From Paramacrobiotus metropolitanus (Eukaryota; Tardigrada; Eutardigrada; Parachela; Macrobiotidae): a stretch of DNA of 64,000 nt. The stretch spans positions 558,001 through 622,000 of the forward strand of contig NW_026570247.1 in NCBI RefSeq assembly GCF_019649055.1, written 5' to 3'. Under the pieces are notes generated by a model. It had not been told where the DNA came from and did no database searches. It was given only the letters and a program-made list of their open reading frames with translations. Positions 1-11,329 of this stretch are shown in pieces. Both the position numbers and the translations under genes were made by a program. Position 1 is the stretch's first letter. Each line of letters begins with the position of its first letter.

Positions 1-1
1 T

Positions 2-1452
2 AACTGCTTCAAAGCAATCATTCTCCTCAGCCGCTCCATCAGTGCCAGCACCCAGAGTCTGACGATACTGCAGTTTCTCCCGTCCAACCACATCTTTCTC
101 CTGTTCTCATGGATGGACATTATGGCCATTCACTACGAAATGCGGGTGCCAATGCTCCTTTTCAAAGACATACCTTGCGACAACAGACTGACAGGTGTTT
201 CGTGGTCCGCCCTACACGAGGAAGATCTGCTGAAACATCCGGCAGCCGACGAAGCGCTGGTGTATAAACACTTCTGCGACACCCTGCTGCTGCACAACTG
301 GACCGTCAGCGGTCTCTTCGGTCGCACCATGTACGATGTTTTCGAGAGGGGGGATCCGTCTACACACGATCGTCTACTGCGTGCCAGGGAAGGGGAAATG
401 ATGGCGCACCTAACGTGGGAGTCGCACACCCTGGATATTGACAAAGTGCAGATCACCATTCCCCGGCTGCTTCTCCACCGTGACCAGCGCACGCGCATGG
501 CGGCGCGGTTAATGCACGCCGTGAACGAACGCTTCCCACCGGTTACCGCGGACATGCTGGCCAAGGTCACGGCGGTGCATGCGCGCTGGGTGCGCACACT
601 GGATTATCCGGAGGATTGGGAATCCATTCACAACTACCTTTTACTGTGAGTACGACGACCGAGTGAGCGTACTCGATCGCCAATGCAGTCATTTCGCCGA
701 GTAGAGCTTTGCTGAATGCCCGTAGAGACATCCATCATGGTCTATGCATAAGTAGTCCCTGAACTGCCGTAAATTCAAGCGTAACGGATTTTCTGAAAGG
801 TGGTCGGGGAAAGGCCGGATACGTCAACATACAGTATGACACAGAGCGTATGCCAATTTTAATGCACATACAGTGATACACAGTATTACACACTGCGTAT
901 GTTATAGCGTCTGATTCTTCCCGACCACCTATTAGGAAATCAGTTGCGCTTGCTTTACGGTAAATTCGGTCCAGATCAGGGACTGCATATGAACAGACCT
1001 TGCATCCATGGTTAGATGGTTACGTAAATATTAGAGAGCCAAATAACTATGGATTAAAGGTCATCAGCGTAGCAGTGGGCTTTTTGACGAAGTGCAGAGC
1101 GGCAAGTACATAAGGGCCAGAGTAAAGGTGTTCTACCGTTACCCTGTACTGCTGCCGTCACCCGTCTGGAGTGTGACGTTACGTCAGTACAAGCTTGTCG
1201 ACAAGTTGAGCAAGTAAAGGTACAGGTGGGCACTGTAGAGTGATATCAGCGCGAAGTTGGCGCTTGAATAATAGACAGGTTAAGTTGTCCTTTTGGCTGA
1301 TTTAACGTAAGTACCACCTGCGCTTCAGGTTCAGCAGTTTCCACGCGGACGGGACACTGCACACGTGGGACACGGAGGATCTGCGGCTGCTGGATGTGTC
1401 CACCCTCAGCAAACTGGCTATCCACGGCATCAACGCAGTATTCCGTGTTTAA
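2..1452 (+). CDS. Nuclear receptor-like ligand-binding domain, C-terminal part (5' end outside window)
   Basis: Two exons, 2-645 and 1329-1452, join in phase 2 (CT|gtgag ... cag|G), giving about 255 codons up to TAA at 1450-1452. The start lies before the window. Near the N-terminus a stretch matches the helix 3-5 signature of nuclear receptor ligand-binding domains: F-x-x-L-P followed by I-x-L-L-x-x-S-W and a hydrophobic run (FLPSNHIFLLFSWMDIM). In known receptors this segment forms the ligand pocket and coactivator groove. The usual Asp-Gln of the signature is Asn-His here, and I see no acidic AF-2 helix at the C-terminus, so activation may differ. No DNA-binding zinc fingers are visible; they would lie upstream. 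The family assignment rests on one motif and is tentative; the exon structure is firmer. Confidence 0.5.
754..984. mobile_element. MITE-like element with inverted ends, in an intron
   Basis: The sequence starts AGTCCCTGA and ends TCAGGGACT, a perfect 9-bp terminal inverted repeat. Looser inverted similarity continues inward: a block with ggtggtcggg at about 822-831 mirrors ccgaccacct at about 920-929. It has no coding capacity, is about 230 bp long and lies wholly within the intron of the nuclear-receptor-like gene. A non-autonomous DNA transposon (MITE) is the simplest reading. The target-site duplication is unclear (tgcata/gcatat flanks). Confidence 0.55.
1128..1310. repeat. Diverged partial copy of the 20158-20360 repeat
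   Basis: The stretch around 1148-1185 (ctgctgccgtcacccgtctg and onward) closely matches the left arm of the inverted-repeat element at 20158-20360, including ggagtgtgacgtta. The matching right arm is not recognisable, so this looks like a truncated or decayed copy in the intron of the nuclear-receptor-like gene. Confidence 0.4.
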
Positions 1453-3178
1453 GACATTCGGCCAGCCTTGGTCTTAGGCCGGCCTTATGGGCTACGATGA
1501 AAGGTTCCGTGTATATCCACGTGTTTTGGTGCCATGTACAGTACCTGGTCGTCTCTCGAACAGGCTGTCAAGGTTACGATCGACATCTGGAATGTTATAC
1601 GTAATTCTAGCGACAAATGGCACTTTGACCACGTTGTACTGCTCATCACGCATGATAATCATGTCTGTTGATCTACCATGTTATTTTGCAAAGTAAACTA
1701 CGTAGGTGATAATAAGCCCAGGCCCCAGCGCCAGCGGTACTGAGTAAAGGGCTTCTTCGGAGATAGCGCGTGCAGTAATGCTTCCGCACTTGATACCGAT
1801 TGCCAACAGCGTGCAACAAAGCAGGAGCATTTTCTACAGCCTACCAATAATTCACTTTTTGCGTTGCAGTTCAGTACTCGTACAGATACGTACTACAGAA
1901 CGTTCCTCTATGTGGCGTAGCACTTTCATGTTCATTCGCATTAATTATAAACGCTGGTAAAACATAAACATGCAATACATCACTTAAATACATAAATGAA
2001 CTACATCAGCGCAATATACAAGTACTTACTGTACTTCGTCCAATCTCTTTATAATATCCATACCATTAGCAAGGTATATCTACCTTGCCATTAGTTGATA
2101 TTACCGGCTTGTAGCCGCATAATACCGGCTGCGGTTTTCATAAGGTACCAGTAGTGGTTGTGTAGCGGAGGATGTACAAGTATGTGTACATCCCGGTTGA
2201 TCTGGTTGGCCGGCTCTCCGTCAGCCGGCCATTTGAACAATTACACAAGACGGTGGTACAGTATTCTGTACTTGATGCATTAATTTTTCCTTGATAATTA
2301 AACCGTTTATTTTCGTCAATACAAGAAATTTGGATTATAAAATTACCGTAAAAATGTGACTGTTATTACCGTAAAAATGTGACTGTTATAGTTCTCATAT
2401 TGGCCTGGTCGAAAAAAAAGGCTTTTAGAGCGGACCCCAAGAAATGCGGTCCACTCAGTTTTTGAAGCAGAGAATCAGGAAGTATTGCTTTAATGCGTGC
2501 TGCCTATGTACAGGAAACGTTCTCCATCGGTAAGAGGTTGGTAAGAGGTTGGTATCGTTCTGTATCGGTACTCGTATAAGACGAAGTGTATTACGTACTA
2601 AAGTGATTTACAGCGTGATTTTCGGTTTCCCCAATGTATACCGGTATGTACATTTTTTTCCTGGTTGAAATAAATCTAGAATTTCATTAGGGTTAAATTA
2701 TACTGAAATTCTGATATTTAATCCCATGATTACTGCCAATTTATCCGGTATAAAGACATCCATTTTTTTTTTGAAATTCTGATACTGCTGGTCGCGCACG
2801 TACAAATTATGCAGATAAGTGCATTTACGGATATATGACTACTAGTAGATCTCTTGGTACCCTTGGCCTTCCATAATTACATATCTTGGTCCAGTTCACC
2901 GAATCCAGGTCTCTTTCCCCTCGAAGAAATCAAACGAAATAGGTAATTTCAGCCTGAATTTGAACGTCTTATTGTGCTTGCATTAATATTAATCGACAAT
3001 TTCTCCTAATCCGAGTATTAATCGTGCACGACAGTAAACTAAAAGAAAATTGAAAATCTGTACAACGGTACACAGTCGCGAGGCGAGCAATTCAACAACT
3101 GCAGAGAGACATAATTTATTTCATGACAAGAAAAGGTGAGTGAATTATTCGTGTTAAAATATACAGTAATAGAATTTG
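1453..3178. other. Intergenic spacer, AT-rich
   Basis: This spacer lies between two convergent genes: the nuclear-receptor-like gene ends at 1452 and the homeobox gene ends at 3179. No coding exon is supported. It contains a 23-bp unit repeated twice at 2342-2388 (attaccgtaaaaatgtgact core) and a 12-bp direct repeat around 2529-2552 (ggtaagaggttg). Both 3' UTRs should lie here. Confidence 0.5.
2342..2388. repeat. Tandem duplication, 23-bp unit x2
   Basis: The unit beginning attaccgtaaaaatgtgact occurs at 2342 and again at 2365 without mismatch over the unit. It lies in the spacer downstream of the nuclear-receptor-like gene; no function is evident. Confidence 0.8.
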
Positions 3179-6100
3179 TTAGAATTTCCTTGCCGCGGTA
3201 AATTCAGTGACCAGTATGTGTTCAAGAGGGAACGCTCGTTTGGTTTGGGCGGGATTGCCGAGGGACAGCGGCCCGAGGAGGGCGCCCCGCGGCAGGGCGT
3301 TGAGGAGGCCGGGGGGCGGCGGCGGGGGAGGAGGGGGCGGGGCGCCGCTGGCATTGACGCCGGCGTCCAGCAGGTTGCGGCGCAGATTCAGCGGCACATC
3401 CTGCGGCGAGTTGAAGATCCACAGCCGGTCGCCGATCAACATGGGCCGCGAGCCGCTTAATCCCAGCGAGCTGTAGTACTGCTGCGCCATCGACTCCAGA
3501 TCGTTGGCGAATTTGCGCTTCCATTTCGTTCGCCGATTCCTGTAACGGCGAACACCGGCCAATTTTACATGGAATTTGAGGAAAAACAGACTGGTAGAAA
3601 TAATTTATTTATAGTAGCTGTCATTTGAAATTAAATTTAATTGCGCTTTGGAAAAAAAATAATTACAAAGAAAATTGCCGGTTTGTAGATAAAGACTGAC
3701 GAAATTGTATACCGGAGTCCAAGTATTTTAATTTGTTATCCATTTACAGTAATTCTGATTCGTTTTCATTAAGGTTAATTAAAAAATTTACGCCGGCTGC
3801 AGGTTAAAGTTGACGACAGAATTATCGGGATCGAAATTTATTTTCTTCGCTTACCAGTTTAATTTAGTTTGAATTCCGTTATATGAAAGAAAACTCTGAA
3901 GAATTACTTACGAACTGTGAATAAAAATGGAAACAAACAGGTTGAAAATTAAATTGAATAAGCAGTTGAAGTTAACAAGCCTTATTAAATTTAAGTTCGT
4001 TTCTTAGCTTTCTTTGATTTCAAATATTCATTTAGTTAAATTGCACAGGCTTAAACTACCCTGGATTTCTTTAGAAAACCCAGAAACAAAATCTAAAATG
4101 TTTTTAAAACTGATGAAAAATTTAAAAAAATTAAAAGTTTATATTAAAATTCAGGAGACATACTTGCTGCTGTACTTTTAAAAATAGGACAAATTCAGTG
4201 CACTTGCAGTCAATATTGCCCGACTTACTGGTACCAGACTTTGAGCTGCTGTTGCGACAATCCCAGCAGTTTGGACAGCTCCACGCGTTTGGCCACGGAC
4301 AGATACTTGTTCCGCTCGAACTCCGTCTCCAGGGTCTTAATCTGCAGCGCCGTAAAGGCCGTCCGCGGCCGCTTCCGGCGCTGCTCACTGTCCGACGCCG
4401 ACGGCTCACTGTGCCGCGACAGCCGCGACCCGGCCCCCTCCCGGCCGCCCTCCGCTACGGGGTCCTCCGCCTCCATGGACGGGGTCGCTGCAAAAGGCGC
4501 AAAATCATACCAGGTCATCATCGTTTACCTTTACATTAAACGGCCGTTTAAGCAGAGCCCGTAGAAATAAATTCGATCAATAAAACGAAAGCACCGGCAA
4601 TTTATCCAGAGGTGGATATTAATTCCCTGATTTACGGAGAGGAGCAGAGTGAGCGCTGTCGAGTGATATTGGTTAGCAGCGCGGCTATTATTCATTATGG
4701 CGTTAATGATGAGCGCGGTTGCAGCGCTGCACGCTCCACTTAGCCGGTATACAGTGCCGCGCGCTCTAAATGTTCCAATTAAAAGGCACACACGAATACC
4801 TTCGCTGCGGTTTAACCGCACTGCACCAGCCCCCGCAGATGCGCAAGGAGCTGACACACTTAAACATCACCAACATCCACTTCGCCGACTAATTGTATCG
4901 TTATAGCGCGCGATGACGTCAGCTGCCAGCGTTTTCAGTGGCGGTACAACGAACGATGACGGGATACATTTCCCGGTGTACTGAGAGATTTTAAAGAGTT
5001 GGTCGGTTTGGCAAGTGGGATGCATAGAGTACGCAGTAATAACTGCAGAAAATAAATTACCGCTGTATGCTGTATTTACTGTTATAATATGTAGTTCTTA
5101 CAGTGAGACGTACTGGAAAAGGTCAAGGCTATGATAGCCTATATGGCGAGATTGCGATGTCTGCTGTACAGCAGTATTCGGCATCAGCAATATAGACTAT
5201 CGATACAGTTTATTAAGGGAAGTGGGCCAGTACATGGTACCAAATTCGTGTACATGCACGAAAACTTTTACTTCCGCGCACTCGCAAACACTTTTTTGTT
5301 TCGGTTTGTGACATTCTGTAGCCAGAAGATTTGTATACACTGGCGAGAAGACCGTTTGTGCGCGCAACATCCGGTTCGGGAGTTATGGCTGTTAGAAAAT
5401 TCCAAAAAGTTTAAACGCATTCAGGTGTACCAAAAGTCTCATTATTGACCGATCTCCTTCAAATTTTGCATGTAAATGCACATAACCACGGAGAACGTTT
5501 TTACACCGATCCACTGTTCTAGCATGTTTTTTCAACTTTTAAAATGAATTTCAAAAATTTTGAAATTTATTTTAAAATTTGAAAAAAATCATGGAAGTCT
5601 GGATCGGTGTAAAAACGATCTTCATGGTTATGTGCATTTACCTGAAAAATGTGAAGGAGATCGGTCCATAATGAGACTTTTGGTACACCTGAACGCATTT
5701 ACACTTTTTGGAATTTTCTAACAGCCATAACTCCCGAACCGGATGTTGCGCGCACAAACGGTTTTCACGCCAGTATATACAAGTCTTTTGGCTACAAAAC
5801 GTCATAAACCGAAACAAAAATGTTTTTGGGAGTGCGCGAAAGCGAAAGCTTTTGTGCATGTACACGAATTTGGTACCGTGTACCGGCCCACTTCCCTTAA
5901 GGGAAGTGACCCGGTGGCCGGTACCTGATACCAGATTCGTGTACTGTACTTGTACACACACGAAAACTTCACTTTTGCGCACTCCCAAACGCTCTTTTGC
6001 TTTGTATATTAACATTCTGTAGCCAGATGACTTGTATACATAAGCGTGAAAACCGTTTGTACTCGCAACACCCGGCTCGGAAGTTACGGCTGTAAGAAAG

Positions 6101-8003
6101 TTCCAAAGTTTAAATACGTACATTCGGTTGTACCAAAAGTTTTATTATGGACCGATCTTCTTTAAGTTTTGTACATAAATGCACGCAAGTATGGAGATCG
6201 TATTTACACTGAACCAGCGTTCCACCAGTTCTTCAAATTTTAGAATAGATTTTTAAAATTTTTACATTTATTTTAAAATTTGAAAAAGATACCGGAACTG
6301 AGGTTCGGTGTAGAAACGATCTTCCTGCATGTGCTCGTTTACATGCAGAATTTAAAGGTTTACATGCAAAAAATTCTCGGTCCATATAATGAGACTTTTG
6401 GCACACCTGAATGCATTTAGGTAAACTTTTCGGAATTTTTTCACACCCGTAACTCCCGAACCGGACGTTGCACTCACAAATAAACGGTTTTAATACCTGT
6501 TTATACACAACATCTGGCTACAGAATGTCATAAAAAGGCACAAAAGTGTTTTTGGGACTGCGTGAAAAGTGAAAGTCTGGTGAATGTACATGACTTTGAT
6601 ACCATGTACCACGCGCAAAGTTGTAGTAATTAAAATGACTCAAATTTAACCATCATTCAAGAACATTCAAACCATTAGCGTGAATTGTGATTGTAGGGCG
6701 TACATTCATGTACCCTAAACAGCCGCTGCAAATTCTTCTGATTATTGCTACCGTGTTATACATAAAAATTAACTGTGTACGATTTCTACACAACTTTGTG
6801 CAAGTTGGCTTAAAAATGGACGACCTTGTGTTTTTTACAACCAAACGTAATCAGACAGCGATCGTTTATCGAGGATATTATCTGAACTCCTGAAGGATGA
6901 ACAGCATCTCTACGAAGGACTAATACAGCAACACCGACGCGGTATCGATATTTCTGCGGTCAATCTTCGTAGGCAATTGTATCTGGACATCGCAACTAAT
7001 ATCTTCCTAACTACTTTCCAGCTAAAGGACGGCAACATTACGGAAATGGAGTTTGTCCCAGTTGACACACACGTTAGCTAATTTTGAATAGTTTCGGGTC
7101 AGTTGGAAACTTGGAATCATAACTTTAGCAGCACTAACTAAGTCATAAGAAACCCTAGTCATAAGCGAATTGCTGACAATTGTTGACCCTAGTCATAAGT
7201 AAATTGTTGAAAAATGAATGTTGATGAATGAATGATTACTGTAACAAGTGAAACAAGTATATAAAATAATGGTGTGCGGGAAAGGTTCGTGAGTCGCCTA
7301 TGTTCCGCCGGTTAGTGAATCGACCGGTCATTTGCGTAAACTGAATAGCGAAAAATACAACGGGCCATTCTATTTTTAAAGCCATTGTTGCGCACTATTC
7401 TTCGTGAATCGCCCGTCTGAACCGTTTAATTTTCCTAGCGCGGATAAATGCCTTTCAGGCCCACAAAGCTATCGGATTTCGCGGACATCGTTAATACTGT
7501 AAACATGTTTTATGCGCATCTACGCAGCAGGAAAGTGTCTTTTGTTCCTAAGGTTTTCTACCGACAAAATAACGAACGCCTAGCTAATTTGCAAAACGGT
7601 ATCAATCCGCTCATGAGTATTAGGTACTATTAAGAATTTGCTTGTTTAGTGACACTTTGCATGTCTGACGAGGGAATTAACGTAAATAAACGAGGAAAGA
7701 AACCATCAGAATATTTTTTTTTTCAAGAAAACGACGCCATCGATCGGGCCTGTCAAAGACTTCGATGGCATTAATAAAGACATTGCATAGATTTCTTCAA
7801 AATCTTTATGAGCGAAAACAAACGCACATCTTTAACAGGCATTTAGTTGCCTTAAAAAATAATAACTTACGCGACGGTGATAACCTTTGCGCGCGCGTCC
7901 CGGCGGAGGGATGCCCACCCGTATCGTGGCGCTGCAGGAGGAAATCAATGGAGAACTTGGACTGGGAATAGTCCACGGGACACTCCGGCTTCTCCGCGGA
8001 CAT
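3179..8003 (-). CDS. Bar-class (BarH/lms-like) homeobox transcription factor
   Basis: Exons 8003-7871, 4487-4229 and 3539-3179 join in consistent phases (1, then 2) to give 250 residues. The homeodomain spans about residues 82-141. It has RTAF at the N-terminal arm, then FERNKYLSV, and a recognition helix with WYQNRRTKWKRK; Tyr at homeodomain position 49 is typical of Bar proteins. The second intron splits the Gln-50 codon. Exon 1 carries FSIDFLL (residues 17-23), an eh1-like motif of the kind that recruits Groucho/TLE repressors, so a repressor role is inferred. After the homeodomain comes LESMAQQYYSSLG, then an all-proline run and a hydrophobic C-terminus. The ATG at 8003 was chosen because exon 1 supplies the required phase; a less likely start without it is the ATG at 4521. 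The 3.4-kb intron is the largest in the window and repeat-filled. Bar class is fairly sure; the exact orthologue is not. Confidence 0.85.
5203..5912. repeat. Long fold-back (inverted) repeat 1
   Basis: About 270 bp at the left (ttaagggaagtgggccagta at 5213 and onward) recurs in reverse complement at the right, ending around 5900 (ggcccacttcccttaa). Between them a shorter palindromic core contains the pair taaaatgaatttcaaaaatt / gaaatttattttaaaatttg. The whole element would fold into a nearly continuous hairpin of roughly 300 bp stem. It lies in the long intron of the homeobox gene and has no convincing ORF: the two arms read as antiparallel versions of the same chance peptide. This is a fold-back or MITE-type element. 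Confidence 0.75.
5897..6625. repeat. Long fold-back repeat 2, adjacent diverged copy
   Basis: Immediately next to the first fold-back, a second pair of inverted arms runs from gggaagtgacccggtggccg (5899) to the segment ending near 6620 (gataccatgtaccacgcgc). The arms resemble those of copy 1 (acacgaaaact, ccggttcgggagt, ttcggtgtaaaaacgatctt-type blocks) but are more diverged. Two head-to-tail fold-backs suggest repeated insertion or duplication of one family. Confidence 0.65.
6626..7870. other. Remaining part of homeobox intron 1
   Basis: No exon is supported here. A short direct repeat around 7141-7205 (ccctagtcataag twice) and AT-rich sequence are the only structures seen. The strong donor of exon 1 on the minus strand is at 7866-7870. 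Confidence 0.4.
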
Positions 8004-8779
8004 GACGCCGAATTATCGAGATTACTCACGGCCGTTTACAGAGTCACCAGAACCAGTTAATCGCTGACGGGGTAATGTAATATTATCCTCTAAATGAACG
8101 ATATCATTGACATTTGTACCCGGCTAATATTGAGAATGATACTAACCGGCATCGACACAATATCGCGCAACAGACAATCCATTTTACACAAGCGATATTA
8201 TTTGCGAACCCATCATTCGCCGATCAATGCTCTGAATGCCGTGTCGTTACGCAGCACACCGCCTCATTTGACGCAACCCCCAGTAAAAGTTGTATGGCGT
8301 GGGCGGGGCCAACCGTCGTTGGCCAATGCAAATAGCCGACGCGTACATTTGATTTACGTTCATTTGATATAATTATTATATCGCAATTTACATATTTGAT
8401 ATCGCTTGTATTCGAAAACATAACTGTTATTTTTATTCGCTGCAATTTTATTATTATTTTATTTATTATCCGGCGTTTGCACAATGTTTTTTATTAAATT
8501 TAGTATATAACAAACAAAAATATTTTTTTATTTTAAAACAGTAAAAGAGATTATAGTTATTTAGGTGGTTTGAATAATCGCTGGTTTGTAGTTGGAAAAG
8601 AGGACACGGAAATTAATGATGGTTGGCACTGTGTCCAGCTGCTTTTAAGCAGCGCCGTTAATTGATCGATTAATAAGGGATAAAAGACGCGATAGAAAGA
8701 TGCCGTGGCAGATCTGTTTTCGCGGCTCATTAGGAGATGCCAGTGATGCCAGTGGATGCGGCTACACACTGACGAATCT

Positions 8780-8851
8780 GTCTGTCTGTCTCGCTGTCTC
8801 TGACCAACGCGGGACAGAGACAGAGAGGAGAGAGAGAGACGGCAGTATGTG
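8780..8851. repeat. Low-complexity palindrome (GTCT/GAGA) in putative 5' UTR
   Basis: A run of gtctgtctgtctcgctgtct is followed by cagagacagagaggagagag, its near reverse complement, so the RNA of either strand could form a stem. It lies between the inferred TATA box at 8862 and the homeobox start codon at 8003, hence probably in the 5' UTR of that gene. Confidence 0.6.
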
Positions 8852-8861
8852 ACAGTTGACG

Positions 8862-8870
8862 CTATTTATA
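8862..8870 (-). promoter_or_regulatory. TATA box, candidate core promoter of the homeobox gene
   Basis: On the minus strand the sequence reads TATAAATAG, a strong TATA consensus, about 860 bases upstream of the ATG at 8003. Transcription would begin near 8835 and yield a long 5' UTR. A GC-box-like element (ggcgtgggcggggcc) at about 8297-8311 lies within that leader region. This is inferred from consensus and position only. Confidence 0.45.
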
Positions 8871-11329
8871 CGTCGCTGAGTGTGACGGTTACGGGCCATT
8901 GGCAAAGTGGCCAATATGCGTGCTGCACTGGCTAAAGCGGCCATTGCGGCTTTAATAACCATCAACAAACTATGCACAAGCAAATTAAAGCCCTCATTAG
9001 CCAAACACAACTGTTTATGCAGCCACGGCGCAAACTGCAACTAAACGCTTAATCATCCAACGTTCTGCTGCAGTTGCTGGCGTTTTCACGATTTTATGTG
9101 CGCTATATTTGATTCTAAAAACATGACCTTTGGATGATTAAATGCCTTTATGAACCGAAAATATCTGTTTTTTTTATACTTTATTTTTTTTTCGTTAGAT
9201 TAAAGTTGGAAAAGCTCGAAAAATGGACGTCAGAAAAATAAATTCCACTGCCAATATTATTTTTAAAATTTTATACGTCACAATTTCGCGAGATAAAATG
9301 CGGGAAAACTAGGTAAAGATTTTTTCGCGTATATTGCATTAATCTATATAGATTAAATTGAATTTGCTGGTAGTATGAAAATTAGTCGTAAATACGTGCT
9401 CGTATAACGTAAATTATCCGTGCCTATTCGATATTTCTTTACGTCTCAAATTTGCGAAACGAACTAAAGAAAATAGGATAAAAATTGTTACGTGTGTAAA
9501 AAATCAAAGTGAATCTAATTTTGCCGACAGTAACGGTGTTTTTTGCAATAAACCGAAGAAAATAAATTTTGCTGGCAAAATATTAAGCCACAAAATTCTG
9601 TACGTCACCATTTCGCGAAATAAATTACGGGAAAAACAGGATAAAAATTACTCCATGTATAATGCATTCAATTTTCAGCGCATGTGATCCTTTATTGCAA
9701 CAAGAGAGGAAAAAGCAGGAATCATTGGCGGTCGGTGCGCACGCAACGGCCATTATGAAATGGAAGTGATCTGCGATGAAATAATCATTAAATTAAAACC
9801 GGCATGGAGATGGCCGGAATCAATCAAAATGCCGGTAAGAGCGCGGTAGAGAGAGTGACACACAGAGAAGGGCCAAATTTTAATAACATTCCCGCTACAA
9901 CTGACAGGAAGAATGAATGTGTTGTCCCGCTTTTTCCCCGGCCGGCGCGTAATGCGCAATTACCTGTGTCGATGGTCGAAGTGAACCGGCCGATAAATAG
10001 ACAATTTTTCTCTGCTGGCGCATCCATCACAACGGACGACGACAACAATCCACTTAACTGTCGAATACGCTTTAATCACTCCATATCCATCAGTTGGCGT
10101 TTAATCAGCTCCCTAATCGGCCCATTCATCCCGCGCTGCGTATGATATCGTCCCCATTATCGGGAAGCATTTAAGTAGGCCTGACAATGCGCTGCGGTCT
10201 ACTGAGAGTGCCGGGTGTTGTGTGTGTGGGATAATCGAGCAAATCACGGATAAACCGCTAAGTGCCGTCAACACATCCGCAATAAACACACGCGTATACA
10301 ACGGTTAATTTGATTACCGGCTCGTTATCTCGGCCTGCCTTCTTCCGGAGCCAGTTATATTGTTATTAACTGCTTTGTCGGTTGATCGTTAGTACAGGTT
10401 ATTGGTTTTACGGCGCTTAGCGCAGTCAGAGCAAAATAAAAAAACTACCCAATACGAGAGTCAAAAATTCAGACTTGGAGAATTACGTAATTGTGATTCG
10501 GTTTTCTAATTAAATGAATACACAAGCAAACAGATACAAATACTGAATGCATAACAGAAAGACGTAAGTAAGAACTAAATAATAACATTTCAATATATTT
10601 CCTCTTAACTTTTATCGTTGCTTCGGAATGTGCATCAGCGGTAAAATCGCAATAATGGCCAGAATACTGTCACATCACGCCGAAAGCTGCAAACCAAACT
10701 AATTTAACACATCATGTTCGTTTGATTTGTTTTCTTATCGAATTTAATTTTTGTGTGATAGAAAAATTCACAGAATAATTAAAAATACTAAATAAATTAT
10801 TTTGGGCTTTGCTGTTACGTTTTTTTTGTTTTGATAAATGCGTGCCTTGCATTTTGTATTCACCTGACAACTTAAGCACAAGATTTGATTATTTAACCGT
10901 CTTGTACAGGGTAAGGTAGGTTTTATTGTGATTTTAGTGTTAATTTATTTTTCCTGCGGGAACGGTTCGCTTAAACGCCGCGAAATGGAGCGTTAAGTTT
11001 ATTTAGCAAAGTTTTGAATTTCATAGTTTGTAGTCGGTGTGTCAGTCCGAGTGTAAAACTGTCAATCGGCATCGGCGTCTGCAGTTCATCAGCGCGCGAT
11101 GGGCCCAACATGCCAAAACATTCCACGGCGCATACTTTTCCCGGTTTATATTTAAACACACTCACGACACAGTGCAATATACCGCTTAATCCGCCGTACA
11201 ACACACACACATCGTCCCGTGGCTAAATATTGCTAATGATGCTCTCAAATGTCCATCGATTAATCCGATTTTCACCATTTGCTCCATGTATCATCCTATA
11301 CACAGCGGTGACCTTTACGAACAACCGCT

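Larger units (their letters stand above)
8004..11329. other. Upstream region of homeobox gene / intergenic
   Basis: No coding exon is supported in these 3.3 kb. The part next to 8003 should be 5' UTR and promoter of the homeobox gene (minus strand). Two weakly similar AT-rich stretches around 9270-9315 and 9600-9650 share cacaatttcgcgagataaaa / caccatttcgcgaaataaat and gggaaaa, so a diverged duplication is present. Developmental enhancers would be expected here but cannot be read from the sequence alone. Confidence 0.35.

Noticed and set aside
5131-6123. Pair of ORFs of about 100-160 codons with matching peptides on opposite strands
   Set aside because: They arise from the inverted arms of the fold-back repeat, not from genes.
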